A program made the translations under genes and the position numbers. From contig JAJTHN010000040.1 in assembly GCA_021297895.1 (NCBI GenBank), positions 1 to 64,000 on the forward strand: DNA of 64,000 nt, read 5' to 3'. Shown here one piece after another: positions 1 through 7,542 of the stretch (the stretch's first letter is position 1; each line of letters opens with the position of its first letter). The stretch is from Phycisphaeraceae bacterium. Its GTDB lineage: Bacteria > Planctomycetota > Phycisphaerae > Phycisphaerales > UBA1924. The notes beneath the pieces are model-generated. The model was given only the letters and a program-made list of their open reading frames with translations. It did not search any database and was not told where the DNA came from.

Positions 1-42
1 AAGATGTTCAAGATCTCCGGGTGAACGCTCGCGGATGTCCAT
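1..42 (-). CDS. N-terminal fragment of a possible GNAT acetyltransferase (cut by window edge)
   Basis: Reading the minus strand from the ATG at 42, the frame is open to the window edge and gives MDIRERSPGDLEHL. The pattern M-x-I-R-x-x-x-x-x-D-L is the usual first strand and helix of GNAT-family N-acetyltransferases such as RimI. Only 14 residues are visible, so the family call is an inference from a short motif. No strong ribosome-binding site is seen upstream. The rest of the gene lies outside the window to the left. Confidence 0.35.
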   Translation of the reverse strand, partial: MDIRERSPGDLEHL

Positions 43-78
43 GCTCGGCCTCCGTACCGAGACAACTATGCCACCGAT

Positions 79-549
79 TCACCCCGGCGCAACCCGATCA
101 TGCGCCGTACGCGCACGAGATTCGACGGCGATCCGTATCAGTCGGAAGAACGCCCCGTGAAGCAGGCCCATGGTGGTGATGAGGATGACGCCGTCGATGC
201 CCTGATAGATGTGGTACGAACCGAACGTGAGGGCGGCGACGAGCAGCGAGAGCCACTCGCTGCGGTGCCAGAGCCTGCGCAGGCAGACGTAGAGCACACC
301 CCAGATGGCCAGCAGACAGACCATGGGCTCGACAACCCGGAACGATCGCTCGAGGAGATGAATCGCGGTGCTCATCGCTGGCCACACCGAGTCGGGCGCC
401 GGCGGTTCGGCGAGCCAGGACTGGATCGCCCAATGCAAGTCCGGGATCACGGCCAGCGCCAGGACGAAAGCCACCAGCAGCCACAGTTTGCGGCGCTCGG
501 CGGGATCATGAGCGGGGGTGAACAGCGCGGGGATCTCGTCCGGCGGCAA
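79..549 (-). CDS. Small integral membrane protein, weakly CPBP-like
   Basis: A 156-residue protein with about four hydrophobic segments (roughly residues 23-42, 72-90, 97-113 and 120-138). The C-terminal half contains F-G-S-Y-H followed by YQGIDG and a GLLHG helix. This recalls the FxxxH motif of CPBP/Rce1-type intramembrane proteases, but the EExxxR catalytic motif of that family is not visible, so protease function is not supported. The only usable start in this frame is TTG at 549, because an in-frame stop lies a few codons upstream and no ATG or GTG intervenes. It follows tRNA-Arg on the same strand. Function unknown. Confidence 0.5.
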   Translation of the reverse strand: MPPDEIPALFTPAHDPAERRKLWLLVAFVLALAVIPDLHWAIQSWLAEPPAPDSVWPAMSTAIHLLERSFRVVEPMVCLLAIWGVLYVCLRRLWHRSEWLSLLVAALTFGSYHIYQGIDGVILITTMGLLHGAFFRLIRIAVESRARTAHDRVAPG

Positions 550-679
550 GTCGCCGGGGGGCGAAGACGGGAGTGATGCCTGAAGTGATGACGGGGATGG
601 TGCTTAGGCGTGGTCGGCCATGCCAGCGCCGGTGCAACGCGGTCGGTGGAAAGGGGCTGCTGCTCGGCAGCGGCACGGC

Positions 680-704
680 GGGGCGGGGCGGGGCGGGGCG
701 GGGC
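680..704 (+). repeat. Five tandem GGGGC units, potential G-quadruplex
   Basis: Five consecutive GGGGC pentamers occupy an intergenic interval between the membrane protein gene and tRNA-Arg. Runs of four G separated by single C loops fit the parallel G-quadruplex consensus on the plus strand. No gene is recognised in the surrounding 550-800 interval. Confidence 0.6.
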
Positions 705-800
705 TGATCGCACCGCCGAGGTCGGCGTGCTCGGCCAGTCGATTCGTGAGGCCGCACCTCAGGGGCGGGTCGAACAACAGGATGGTGCGTACCCGAGAAG

Positions 801-875
801 TAGTCCCGGCAGGGCTCGAACCTGCGGCCTTCGCGTTCGAAGCGCGACGCTCTGATCCAACTGAGCTACGGGACC
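801..875 (-). tRNA. tRNA-Arg (anticodon TCG)
   Basis: The minus strand folds as a complete cloverleaf. The acceptor stem GGTCCCG pairs with CGGGACT with a terminal G-T wobble, and A is the discriminator base. The D arm contains AGCTCAGTTGGA. The anticodon stem TCGCG/CGCGA closes the loop CTTCGAA with anticodon TCG, which reads CGA arginine codons. The T arm holds GGTTCGAGCC. No CCA is encoded. A TATTCT hexamer 8 bases upstream suggests its own promoter in the 31-base gap after nuoI. Confidence 0.95.
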
Positions 876-883
876 GAGATTGA

Positions 884-889
884 AGAATA
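884..889 (-). promoter_or_regulatory. -10 element of tRNA-Arg
   Basis: TATTCT on the minus strand ends 8 bases before the first base of tRNA-Arg, so transcription would start at or within a base or two of the mature 5' end. No clear -35 hexamer is visible. Confidence 0.45.
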
Positions 890-906
890 CAACGAGCGGG
901 GCCGGA

Positions 907-1449
907 TTACATCGGCTTCTTGGTGATGGTGACGTCGTAGACCTTCAGGAGCTTTTCCTTGTCGAAGATCATTTCCTGGCGCGAGCGGCCGACGAAGTCG
1001 TACTCGGTGGTGAGCTCGATGGCATCGACGGGGCAGGCCTCTTCGCACATGCCGCAGTAGATGCAGCGGAGTTCGTCGATTTCGAACTTGGCGGGGTACT
1101 TCTCGCGGTCGTCCCAGGGGCTTTCGGCGGCCTCGATGTGGATGCAGCGTGCGGGGCAGATGGTCGGGCACATCATGCAGGCGACGCACTTGACGCGGCC
1201 GCGTTCATCGCGGTTGAGGCGGTGCACGCCGCGGAAGTTCTTCTTTTCCATGCCGCCCTGCTCGACGGGCATGTCCTCGCGTCGCTGCTCGGGGTACTGC
1301 ATGGTCCGGAGGCTCTTGCCGGAGAAGGTGGTGAAGACGTGCTTGAGGGTTGTGCCGAAGCCCTTGAAGACTTCGGGGAGGTAGACGCTCTCCATGCGGT
1401 TCATGGGAGCGGGCCTGAGGACCATGACATCGGCATCGCGCATCGGCAT
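907..1449 (-). CDS. nuoI: NADH-quinone oxidoreductase subunit I (2x[4Fe-4S] ferredoxin)
   Basis: A 180-residue protein with two CxxCxxCxxxCP clusters (CVACMMCPTICP and CIYCGMCEEACP). These are the signature of NuoI, which carries clusters N6a and N6b in the peripheral arm of complex I between NuoG and NuoB. The N-terminal stretch around YLPEVFKGFGTTLKHVF is the amphipathic membrane-associating helix of this family. The ATG at 1449 is chosen because TACACT lies 8 bases upstream with no ribosome-binding site, consistent with a leaderless mRNA; the frame is open further upstream but low in quality. No other nuo gene lies nearby, so this subunit is separated from the rest of complex I. tRNA-Arg follows 31 bases downstream. 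Confidence 0.93.
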   Translation of the reverse strand: MPMRDADVMVLRPAPMNRMESVYLPEVFKGFGTTLKHVFTTFSGKSLRTMQYPEQRREDMPVEQGGMEKKNFRGVHRLNRDERGRVKCVACMMCPTICPARCIHIEAAESPWDDREKYPAKFEIDELRCIYCGMCEEACPVDAIELTTEYDFVGRSRQEMIFDKEKLLKVYDVTITKKPM

Positions 1450-1457
1450 AGGAGCGG

Positions 1458-1463
1458 AGTGTA
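1458..1463 (-). promoter_or_regulatory. -10 element of nuoI (leaderless geometry)
   Basis: TACACT on the minus strand with 8 bases to the nuoI ATG. There is no Shine-Dalgarno sequence in between. The same hexamer and spacing occur upstream of serS and addB. Confidence 0.5.
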
Positions 1464-1556
1464 TGCCCCGGCGGGGTCGGGATGCGCGTGGGCGGCGCGG
1501 TGTCAGGGCGGGCGGATTGCCCTTGACGGGTGCTACCCGGCGGGGGGCGGTTCGTG

Positions 1557-1562
1557 TAGACT
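1557..1562 (+). promoter_or_regulatory. -10 element of the SPOR-like gene
   Basis: TAGACT lies 9 bases before the ATG at 1572. A TTGACG at 1523 is 28 bases away, too far for a standard -35, so only the -10 is proposed. Confidence 0.4.
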
Positions 1563-1571
1563 GTGGGCAGG

Positions 1572-2423
1572 ATGAGTCCGAAACGAGGCATGCCGTTGTT
1601 GATTGAGCAGTTGCGGGGCGCTTCATCGCGAGTGCCCGGGACGACGGCTCGGCCTGTCGGGGAGCGGACGCCGGCGGAGGTTGAGTTCAAGCCGGCCGCG
1701 GGGGGGACGGGGGGTTTGGGTGGTCGGACGGGAGGGGGATGGTGGCGTTCGCCGCGGCAGATGGTGGCGGTGGTGGTGCCGATGGTGATGGTGCTGCTGG
1801 TGGCGGTGTGGTGGGTGGCGTACGAGATGGGGCGTTCGCGTGCCGAGGATTCGCTGGAGCGGATGCTTGGGCAGCAGGGCGGCACGCAGGAGTTGCCGGG
1901 GAGCGGAGATTCGCTGCCTATTTCGGACCCGACCGCGACGGATGGGGCTGGGACGGATGGTGCAAAGACGGATGGATCCGCGGCGAAAAGTAGCGGATCT
2001 TCGGCGAAGAAGGGCACATCGTCCGGGGTTGCTGGGGGCGAGGGTGGGAGCGGGGATCAGGGCGGTGCGGGTGGGCCGAGCGGCCCGGCGGTGCAGCCCG
2101 GGGCTGCGACGGAGTTGGTGCCGGGGATGAACTACCTGGTGGTGGCGACGCTCAAGCGGCGCGAGGATGCGCTTGAGGCGGCGAACTACCTGCAGGGCAA
2201 GGGCTTGCGCATGGCCGCGGTGCGGGAGCGTGATGACTGGGTGGTGCTGGTGTTGCAGGGGTACGACCGTTCGCAGTTCACGGCCAAGGAGCGGGAGCGG
2301 CGGGTGCTTCGGGAGCGGGTCCAGGCGGCGGGGCGGACGTGGCGCGCGGAGAACAAGGCCGCGCCGACGGACTTTGCGCAGCCATTTTGGCGTCGTCAGC
2401 CGGATTTGCCCAAGACTCCGTGA
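1572..2423 (+). CDS. Single-pass membrane protein with a C-terminal SPOR-like domain
   Basis: A protein of about 283 residues. The N-terminal cytoplasmic part of about 65 residues is followed by one transmembrane helix (MVAVVVPMVMVLLVAVWWVAY), a Gly/Ser/Asp/Thr-rich linker of about 90 residues, and a C-terminal module starting near NYLVVATLKRREDALEAANYLQ. That module has the strand-helix-strand layout of SPOR-like peptidoglycan-binding domains (VVATLKRREDA, helix, VLVLQGYDRSQF). SPOR identity is inferred from layout, not a diagnostic motif. The ATG at 1572 is preferred over GTG at 1563 because TAGACT precedes it by 9 bases. Transcribed divergently from nuoI. Confidence 0.7.
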   Translation: MSPKRGMPLLIEQLRGASSRVPGTTARPVGERTPAEVEFKPAAGGTGGLGGRTGGGWWRSPRQMVAVVVPMVMVLLVAVWWVAYEMGRSRAEDSLERMLGQQGGTQELPGSGDSLPISDPTATDGAGTDGAKTDGSAAKSSGSSAKKGTSSGVAGGEGGSGDQGGAGGPSGPAVQPGAATELVPGMNYLVVATLKRREDALEAANYLQGKGLRMAAVRERDDWVVLVLQGYDRSQFTAKERERRVLRERVQAAGRTWRAENKAAPTDFAQPFWRRQPDLPKTP

Positions 2424-2555
2424 TGGAGCTTGGGCGGGGGCGGCCGGGGGCGGCGCGAAGGTGGTGTCGCGATCGAGCTGGGGATCTGATCGGTCGGGCG
2501 GGCGGGCCGGGCGGTGTGAAGGGGCACGCGGGTGGGATGGGGCGGGGAAGGGCGC

Positions 2556-2561
2556 TATGAT
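2556..2561 (+). promoter_or_regulatory. -10 element for the small basic protein leader
   Basis: TATGAT is close to the sigma-70 consensus TATAAT and would start a leader of about 130 bases before the ATG at 2697. No convincing -35 is seen 16-18 bases upstream. Confidence 0.4.
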
Positions 2562-2573
2562 CTCGCCCCCCCA

Positions 2574-2592
2574 CGCTCGATCACCACGAGCG
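2574..2592 (+). other. Leader hairpin 1
   Basis: Inverted repeat CGCTCG / CGAGCG with a 7-base loop, just after the proposed transcription start of the small basic protein gene. Confidence 0.45.
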
Positions 2593-2646
2593 GGCTTTGT
2601 CGGCGGCGCGGTGCGTTTGTCGGCGGGCTGGAGTCGGGCCCGGGGG

Positions 2647-2665
2647 CGTCGAACGTCGTTCGACG
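2647..2665 (+). other. Leader hairpin 2 (near-perfect palindrome)
   Basis: CGTCGAACG and its exact reverse complement CGTTCGACG are separated by one base. The element lies about 20 bases upstream of the ribosome-binding site of the small basic protein. It is not followed by a T-run, so it is not an ordinary terminator; a regulatory or mRNA-stabilising role is possible. Confidence 0.5.
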
Positions 2666-2696
2666 GCACGCACGTTGAACTTTGAAGGACCGCGCC

Positions 2697-2861
2697 ATGA
2701 GCATCGATCGATCACTGAAGTCTTCCGGCGGTATGAGCCAGACCCGCAGCGTTCTGACGCGCGATGAGCGGATCGCCAAGATGGTTGCCGACCAGAAGAT
2801 GGACCTGAAGAAGAACGGCAAGGCGCTGGGTCTTCCCAAGACGCGCGTCGGCAAGAAGTAA
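2697..2861 (+). CDS. Small basic protein (PVC superphylum type)
   Basis: A 54-residue lysine/arginine-rich protein beginning MSIDRSLKSSGGMSQTRSVL. It contains TRDERIAKM and ends LGLPKTRVGKK. This matches the short 'small basic protein' family known from Verrucomicrobia, Chlamydiae and Planctomycetes, whose members share RSLKS near the start, an LTRxERI core and a GLPKxRV tail. Its function is not established; the charge suggests RNA or ribosome association. A ribosome-binding site GAAGGA is correctly spaced before the ATG. The gene stands alone with a 5' leader containing two hairpins. Confidence 0.85.
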   Translation: MSIDRSLKSSGGMSQTRSVLTRDERIAKMVADQKMDLKKNGKALGLPKTRVGKK

Positions 2862-2918
2862 ATCGGGCACGTGACGGGCTCAGTCGGGGCGCGGGTGGCG
2901 TGAGCGAGCGAGCCAGGC

Positions 2919-4103
2919 GTGTCGATCGAGGCGTTGATCACAGACCGCAGTCGGCGCGTGGATTGGTCGGGGATCCGCGCGGTGTCGGCGCTGGCGCGCG
3001 AGCGACCGGGCGCGGTGAATCTGTCCATCGGGCAGCCGGAGTTCGCGATCCCCGAGGCGTGCAAGCGCGCGGCGATCAGCGCGATCGAACATGATCAGAA
3101 CGGCTACACGCCGAACCCGGGGCTGGAGAGCCTTCGCGGGGCGCTGAGCCAGCGGCTTGCGCGCGAGACGGGGTGGGGATTCGACGGGGCCGGCGCGGAG
3201 GCGGGGCTGATGATCACCAGCGGCACCAGCGGCGGGCTGCTGCTGGCGTGCATGGCGGTGCTCGGGCCGGGCGATGAGGTGATCGTCCCCGATCCGTACT
3301 TTGTCATGTACCCGCATCTCGCGACGATGTGCGATGCGCGCGCGGTCACGTGCAGCACGTACGAGACGGGATTCCGCCTGACCGCGGCGAGCGTTGAGCG
3401 GCTGATCACGCCAAGGACGAAGATGGTCATCCTCAACTCGCCGGGGAACCCGACCGGCGTGGTCGCGACGAGCGGGGACTGCGCGGAGTTGCTGGAGCTG
3501 TGCCGTCGGAAGAACATCCTGCTGGTCAGCGATGAGATCTACGACGAGTTCACGTTCAGCCAGGGGCGCACGGAGCGCACGGCCGATGGGCCGCGGTGCC
3601 CGAGCCCGGCCCGCATCGCCGGGAGCGTGAGCAACGTACTGCTGATCCGCGGCTTCGGAAAGACGTACGGCTTTACCGGCTGGCGGCTCGGGTACGCGGC
3701 CGGGCCGAAGCGGCTGATCGAAGAGTTGAACAAGCTGCAGCAGTACACGTTCGTGTGTGCGCCGACGCCGCTGCAGCACGGGGCGCTGGCCGCGTTGAAC
3801 GTCGACATGAGCGGCGTGGTGGCGATGTACGAGCGTCGGCGTGATCTGGTGATGAGCACGCTCGGCGCGGTGGCGGAGGTGGTGCGGCCGGATGGGGCGT
3901 ACTACGCGTTCGTGAAGGTTCCCGAGAGGCTGGGGATGAGCGGGGAGGCGTTCTTTCGCGCGGCGGCGGAGCGCGATGTGCTGGTGATCCCCGGCTCGAC
4001 GTTCAGCGGGCGTGACACGCACTTTCGCCTGAGTTTCGCGGTGCGCGATGAGGCGCTGGATCGCGGGCTCGGGGTGCTGGCCAAGATGCTGCGCGGTCAG
4101 TGA
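2919..4103 (+). CDS. PLP-dependent class I/II aminotransferase
   Basis: A 394-residue fold-type I aminotransferase. Visible hallmarks are SGTSGG (phosphate-side loop, residues 101-106), NSPGNPTG (173-180), the cofactor Asp in SDEIYDE (D205), the Schiff-base lysine in GFGKTYGFTGWRLGY (K248) and a C-terminal HFRLSF with the substrate carboxylate arginine. It resembles the aspartate/aromatic-type transaminases; substrate cannot be assigned from sequence alone. The GTG at 2919 is used because no upstream ATG is in frame. There is no strong ribosome-binding site. The stop lies 43 bases before addB. Confidence 0.88.
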   Translation: MSIEALITDRSRRVDWSGIRAVSALARERPGAVNLSIGQPEFAIPEACKRAAISAIEHDQNGYTPNPGLESLRGALSQRLARETGWGFDGAGAEAGLMITSGTSGGLLLACMAVLGPGDEVIVPDPYFVMYPHLATMCDARAVTCSTYETGFRLTAASVERLITPRTKMVILNSPGNPTGVVATSGDCAELLELCRRKNILLVSDEIYDEFTFSQGRTERTADGPRCPSPARIAGSVSNVLLIRGFGKTYGFTGWRLGYAAGPKRLIEELNKLQQYTFVCAPTPLQHGALAALNVDMSGVVAMYERRRDLVMSTLGAVAEVVRPDGAYYAFVKVPERLGMSGEAFFRAAAERDVLVIPGSTFSGRDTHFRLSFAVRDEALDRGLGVLAKMLRGQ

Positions 4104-4132
4104 CGGGCCCCGCGAGGCTGAGCGGTTGGCTG

Positions 4133-4138
4133 TACACT
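4133..4138 (+). promoter_or_regulatory. -10 element of addB (leaderless geometry)
   Basis: TACACT with 8 bases to the addB ATG at 4147 and no Shine-Dalgarno sequence between. Confidence 0.45.
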
Positions 4139-4146
4139 GCCGACGC

Positions 4147-7100
4147 ATGGCGGGGATCCATCGGCACTTTCTGGGCTGGAGCGAAACGCCGATGGTGTCG
4201 GCGGCGCGGTACGTGCTGGGGCTGGCGCGGGATGGAGCGGGCGCGGCGGGGGGGCCGCGGGCGGGGGTGTTGTCGCTGGTGGACTTGTCGCGGGTGGTGG
4301 TGGTGGTGCCGGGCCGGCGAGCGGCGCGGGTGATGCACGCGGAGTTGCTGGATCGGGTGCGGGGGGATGCGGCGATCGGTGCGGAGCGGGCGGGGCTCGC
4401 ACCGCCACGGATCGTGACGCCGGGGCAGGCGGCGGGTGTGCTGGCGCGTGCGGCGGCGCGGCGCGTCGGCGATGGCGCGGGCGATGTGGCCGCGGCGGGG
4501 GGCGAGCGTGCGGCGCCGGCGCTGGTGCGGCGATTGGCGTGGGTGGCGGCGCTGGAGGAGACGCCGCGGGATGAGGTGCGGGTGTTTGTGCCGCGGGTTG
4601 ATGAGTTCGCGGCGGAGGATGCGGGGGCGCGCGGTGATGGGGCGAGGGACTCGGATGTTGCGTTCGGCGATGTTGATGACGGTCGCGATGCTCCGGAGAG
4701 GGGTGCGGACGCGATTGGCTCGCGTGTGATGGAGATCGGAGGCGAGTCGGCGGGAAGGGAGATTGATGCGGGTGCGCAGCCGTGGCCGCTGTCGGGCGTG
4801 GCGGGGATGCTGATGCGCGCGAGCGAGGAACTGGCGGGTGAATTGCTGCGGTTTGCGGATGTCGCGGAGCGCATCGAGGGTGGTGCGGCCGGCGCCGAGG
4901 GCGGGCGCGCGGAGGAAGCGGCGCGATGGCGGGCGATGGCGGCGGTGCAGGAGCGGTACGGCCGTGCGCTGGCGGCGATGGGATACGCCGATGAGGGGCT
5001 GGCGGTGATGGACGTGCTGCGCGGGCTGCCGATGCGGGAAGACGGACGCGGCACGGGGGCGGAGGCGGGGATCGAGGCCGCGGTAATCGTGGGTGTGGCT
5101 GATGCGAGCGCGGCGCTGCGCCGGGCGATGCAATGTGCCGCCGCGGCGGGGGTGCGTGTGCATGCGGCGGTGATGAGCGATGCGCGCAACGCTGATCGGT
5201 TTGACGATTTCGGGTGTGTGGTGCCGGAGATGTGGGTGGGCGGCGCGGGCGGGCGCGTGACGCTGGATGTGCCCGAGGAGGCGATTGAGATCGCGGGGGA
5301 TGCGGACGATCAGGCGCGGCGCGTGATGCGGGCGCTCGAGGGCGTGCGCGGGCGCGGGCCGGGCGGGGTTGTCGGCGTGGATGAGGCCGCGGTTGTGGTG
5401 CCGGATGAGGGGCTCACGCCGTCGCTGAAGCGGGCGGCGGCGGGGTCGCGTGTGCGGCTGCGCGCGGCGGCGGGGGAGTCGCTGGCGACGACGGGGCCGA
5501 TGCGCGTGCTGGCCGGGCTGCTGGCGATTCTGCGCGATGGGGAATATGCGGCGCTGGCGTCGTTTGTGAGGTTGGCGGATGTCGAGCGGTGGCTGCTGCG
5601 CGTCGTGACACCGCCGAGCGGAAGGGACGGGCGGTGCGAGTGGTGGCTGCGAGAGATGGATGAGCACGCGCAGCGGACACTGCCGACGGCGCTCGATGCG
5701 CTGCTCGAGGTCGCGGCGGATATGGGTGGCGAGGCGGGGAGTGAGGATGAGGCGTGGAGCGATCGTGAGCGGCGGCCGGGTGAGGTGGCGCGGCGAATCG
5801 CCGAGCAGGTCGCGGGGCTTGCGGCGCGGCTGAAGAGCGGCGGAGGTGAGGGCGGTGGTGTGGCGGGTGGTGCGCGGGCGATCCTGGCGTGCATGGCGGA
5901 GGTCTATGGGGGACGCGAACTGTCGCGCGATCGGGCAGAGGATGCGGGGACGATCCTGGCGCTGGAGGAACTCCGCGATGCGCTGAGCCCGATGCTGGGG
6001 ATGGAGGGTGCTCGCGGACGGATGTCTCCGGCGATGTTGCTTTCGCATGTGCTCTCGGTGCTGAGCGAAGTGCCCATGCCGGGGGAGGGCGGGGCGGGCG
6101 CGGTGGAGATGCTGGGGTGGCTGGAGGCGTCGCTGGACCCGTCGCCGGTCGTCGTGGTCACGGGTGTGAACGAGGGCGTGCTGCCGGGGGGCGGCGTGGG
6201 CGATGCGATGCTGCCCAACGGGCTGAGGCGGGCGCTGGGGATGTCGCACGATGCGGTGCGGCTCGCGCGGGACACGCACCTGATGGAGAGTTTGCTGCGG
6301 ACGCGGCGGCGCGTGGTGCTGATTGCAGGCAAGCGCACAGCCGACGGCGATCCGCTGCGTCCGAGCAGGTTGCTCTTTGCGTGCCCGGATGATGTGCTTG
6401 TGCGGCGGCTGGCGCGGTGGAGCGGCGCGGGGGAGGAGGGCGCGGAGCATGGCGCGGCGGCCGAGGCTGGTGGTGGCGCTGGTGGTGGCGTGGGTGTCGT
6501 GGCGGGCGGTGCGGACCGGACACGGATCATGCCGACGGTGCTGCCGCTGCCGCGGGTCGAGCGGATGAGCGTGACGGCGTTTCGCGATTATCTCGCATCG
6601 CCGTATGCGTTTTATGTGCGGCATGTGCTGCGTTTGGATGAGGTGGGAGTGCCGCCGACGGAACTGGATGCACTGGCCTTCGGGTCGCTGGTGCACACGG
6701 TGTTGGATCGGTTCGGGCGCAGTGACGCCGCGGCATCCACTTCGGACGAGATGGTCAGAACGGTGCTGCTTGACGAGTTGTCGACGCTTGTGCGGCGGCG
6801 GCTGGGTCGGCGGCGATCGCCGGCGGTGAAGTTGCAGATTTCCACGGCGGCGGAGCGGCTGTCGGCGTTTGCGCGGGTCCAGGCGCAGCGGGCCCGGCAG
6901 GGGTGGCGAATCGCCCACTGTGAGTGGTCACCGGCGGCGCAAGCGGCCGAGCGCGCGGCGCGGCGGGCGGGGGCGACGCAAGCCGAAGCGGGCCCGGCGG
7001 TGGTGGCAGCGCACCCGACACTGACGGCCGGGGACGAGACGATGATTCTGACGGGGAAGGTGGATCGGATTGATGTGCACGAAGATGGGCGGTGGGCGAT

Positions 7101-7542
7101 CTTTGATTACAAGACCGGCGAGAGTCAGGACGATCCGGAGAAAGCGCATCGCGGCTCGAACGGGGAGTGGAAGGACTTGCAGTTGCCGCTGTATCGGCAT
7201 CTGATCGCGGAGCTCAGCCCGCCGCGGGACGATGGGCAGCTGGCGGTGGGGTACATCGCGTTGCCGCGAGATCCGGCGGAGGTGCGGATCGTCGAGGCGA
7301 GGTGGCACGCGGATGACTACGCGTCGGCGGATGACGCAGCACGCGGCGTGATTCTCGCGGTGCGTGCGGGGCGGTTTGCGGAACTTGGGAAGCGCCCGCC
7401 GGAGGACGGGCCGGTGGCGGCGTTGTGCGGGATCGGCTATATCGGCGCGACACCGGGGGCGGAGGATGAGCAGGCGGAAGGGGAGGACGGCGCTGGCGGG
7501 GCCGGTCGCGGAGTCGGTGGCGGGTTTGGGGGTGGCGCATGA
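4147..7542 (+). CDS. addB: AddB-like subunit of the AddAB double-strand break repair nuclease
   Basis: About 1131 residues. The C-terminal third carries a PD-(D/E)XK exonuclease domain: RMSVTAFRDYLASPYAFYV, then GKVDRID and WAIFDYKTGE (around residues 965-1000), then LQLPLYRHLI. The N-terminal region is an inactivated helicase fold (VVVVPGRRAARVMHAEL) with no Walker A GKT. The cysteines that hold the 4Fe-4S staple in Bacillus AddB are not seen: the upstream position reads SPYAF and only one Cys lies after the nuclease motif. AddB works with AddA to resect DNA ends for RecA loading. The ATG at 4147 follows TACACT by 8 bases. It overlaps addA by four bases (ATGA), implying translational coupling. 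Very rich in GCG and GGG codons. Confidence 0.88.
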   Translation: MAGIHRHFLGWSETPMVSAARYVLGLARDGAGAAGGPRAGVLSLVDLSRVVVVVPGRRAARVMHAELLDRVRGDAAIGAERAGLAPPRIVTPGQAAGVLARAAARRVGDGAGDVAAAGGERAAPALVRRLAWVAALEETPRDEVRVFVPRVDEFAAEDAGARGDGARDSDVAFGDVDDGRDAPERGADAIGSRVMEIGGESAGREIDAGAQPWPLSGVAGMLMRASEELAGELLRFADVAERIEGGAAGAEGGRAEEAARWRAMAAVQERYGRALAAMGYADEGLAVMDVLRGLPMREDGRGTGAEAGIEAAVIVGVADASAALRRAMQCAAAAGVRVHAAVMSDARNADRFDDFGCVVPEMWVGGAGGRVTLDVPEEAIEIAGDADDQARRVMRALEGVRGRGPGGVVGVDEAAVVVPDEGLTPSLKRAAAGSRVRLRAAAGESLATTGPMRVLAGLLAILRDGEYAALASFVRLADVERWLLRVVTPPSGRDGRCEWWLREMDEHAQRTLPTALDALLEVAADMGGEAGSEDEAWSDRERRPGEVARRIAEQVAGLAARLKSGGGEGGGVAGGARAILACMAEVYGGRELSRDRAEDAGTILALEELRDALSPMLGMEGARGRMSPAMLLSHVLSVLSEVPMPGEGGAGAVEMLGWLEASLDPSPVVVVTGVNEGVLPGGGVGDAMLPNGLRRALGMSHDAVRLARDTHLMESLLRTRRRVVLIAGKRTADGDPLRPSRLLFACPDDVLVRRLARWSGAGEEGAEHGAAAEAGGGAGGGVGVVAGGADRTRIMPTVLPLPRVERMSVTAFRDYLASPYAFYVRHVLRLDEVGVPPTELDALAFGSLVHTVLDRFGRSDAAASTSDEMVRTVLLDELSTLVRRRLGRRRSPAVKLQISTAAERLSAFARVQAQRARQGWRIAHCEWSPAAQAAERAARRAGATQAEAGPAVVAAHPTLTAGDETMILTGKVDRIDVHEDGRWAIFDYKTGESQDDPEKAHRGSNGEWKDLQLPLYRHLIAELSPPRDDGQLAVGYIALPRDPAEVRIVEARWHADDYASADDAARGVILAVRAGRFAELGKRPPEDGPVAALCGIGYIGATPGAEDEQAEGEDGAGGAGRGVGGGFGGGA

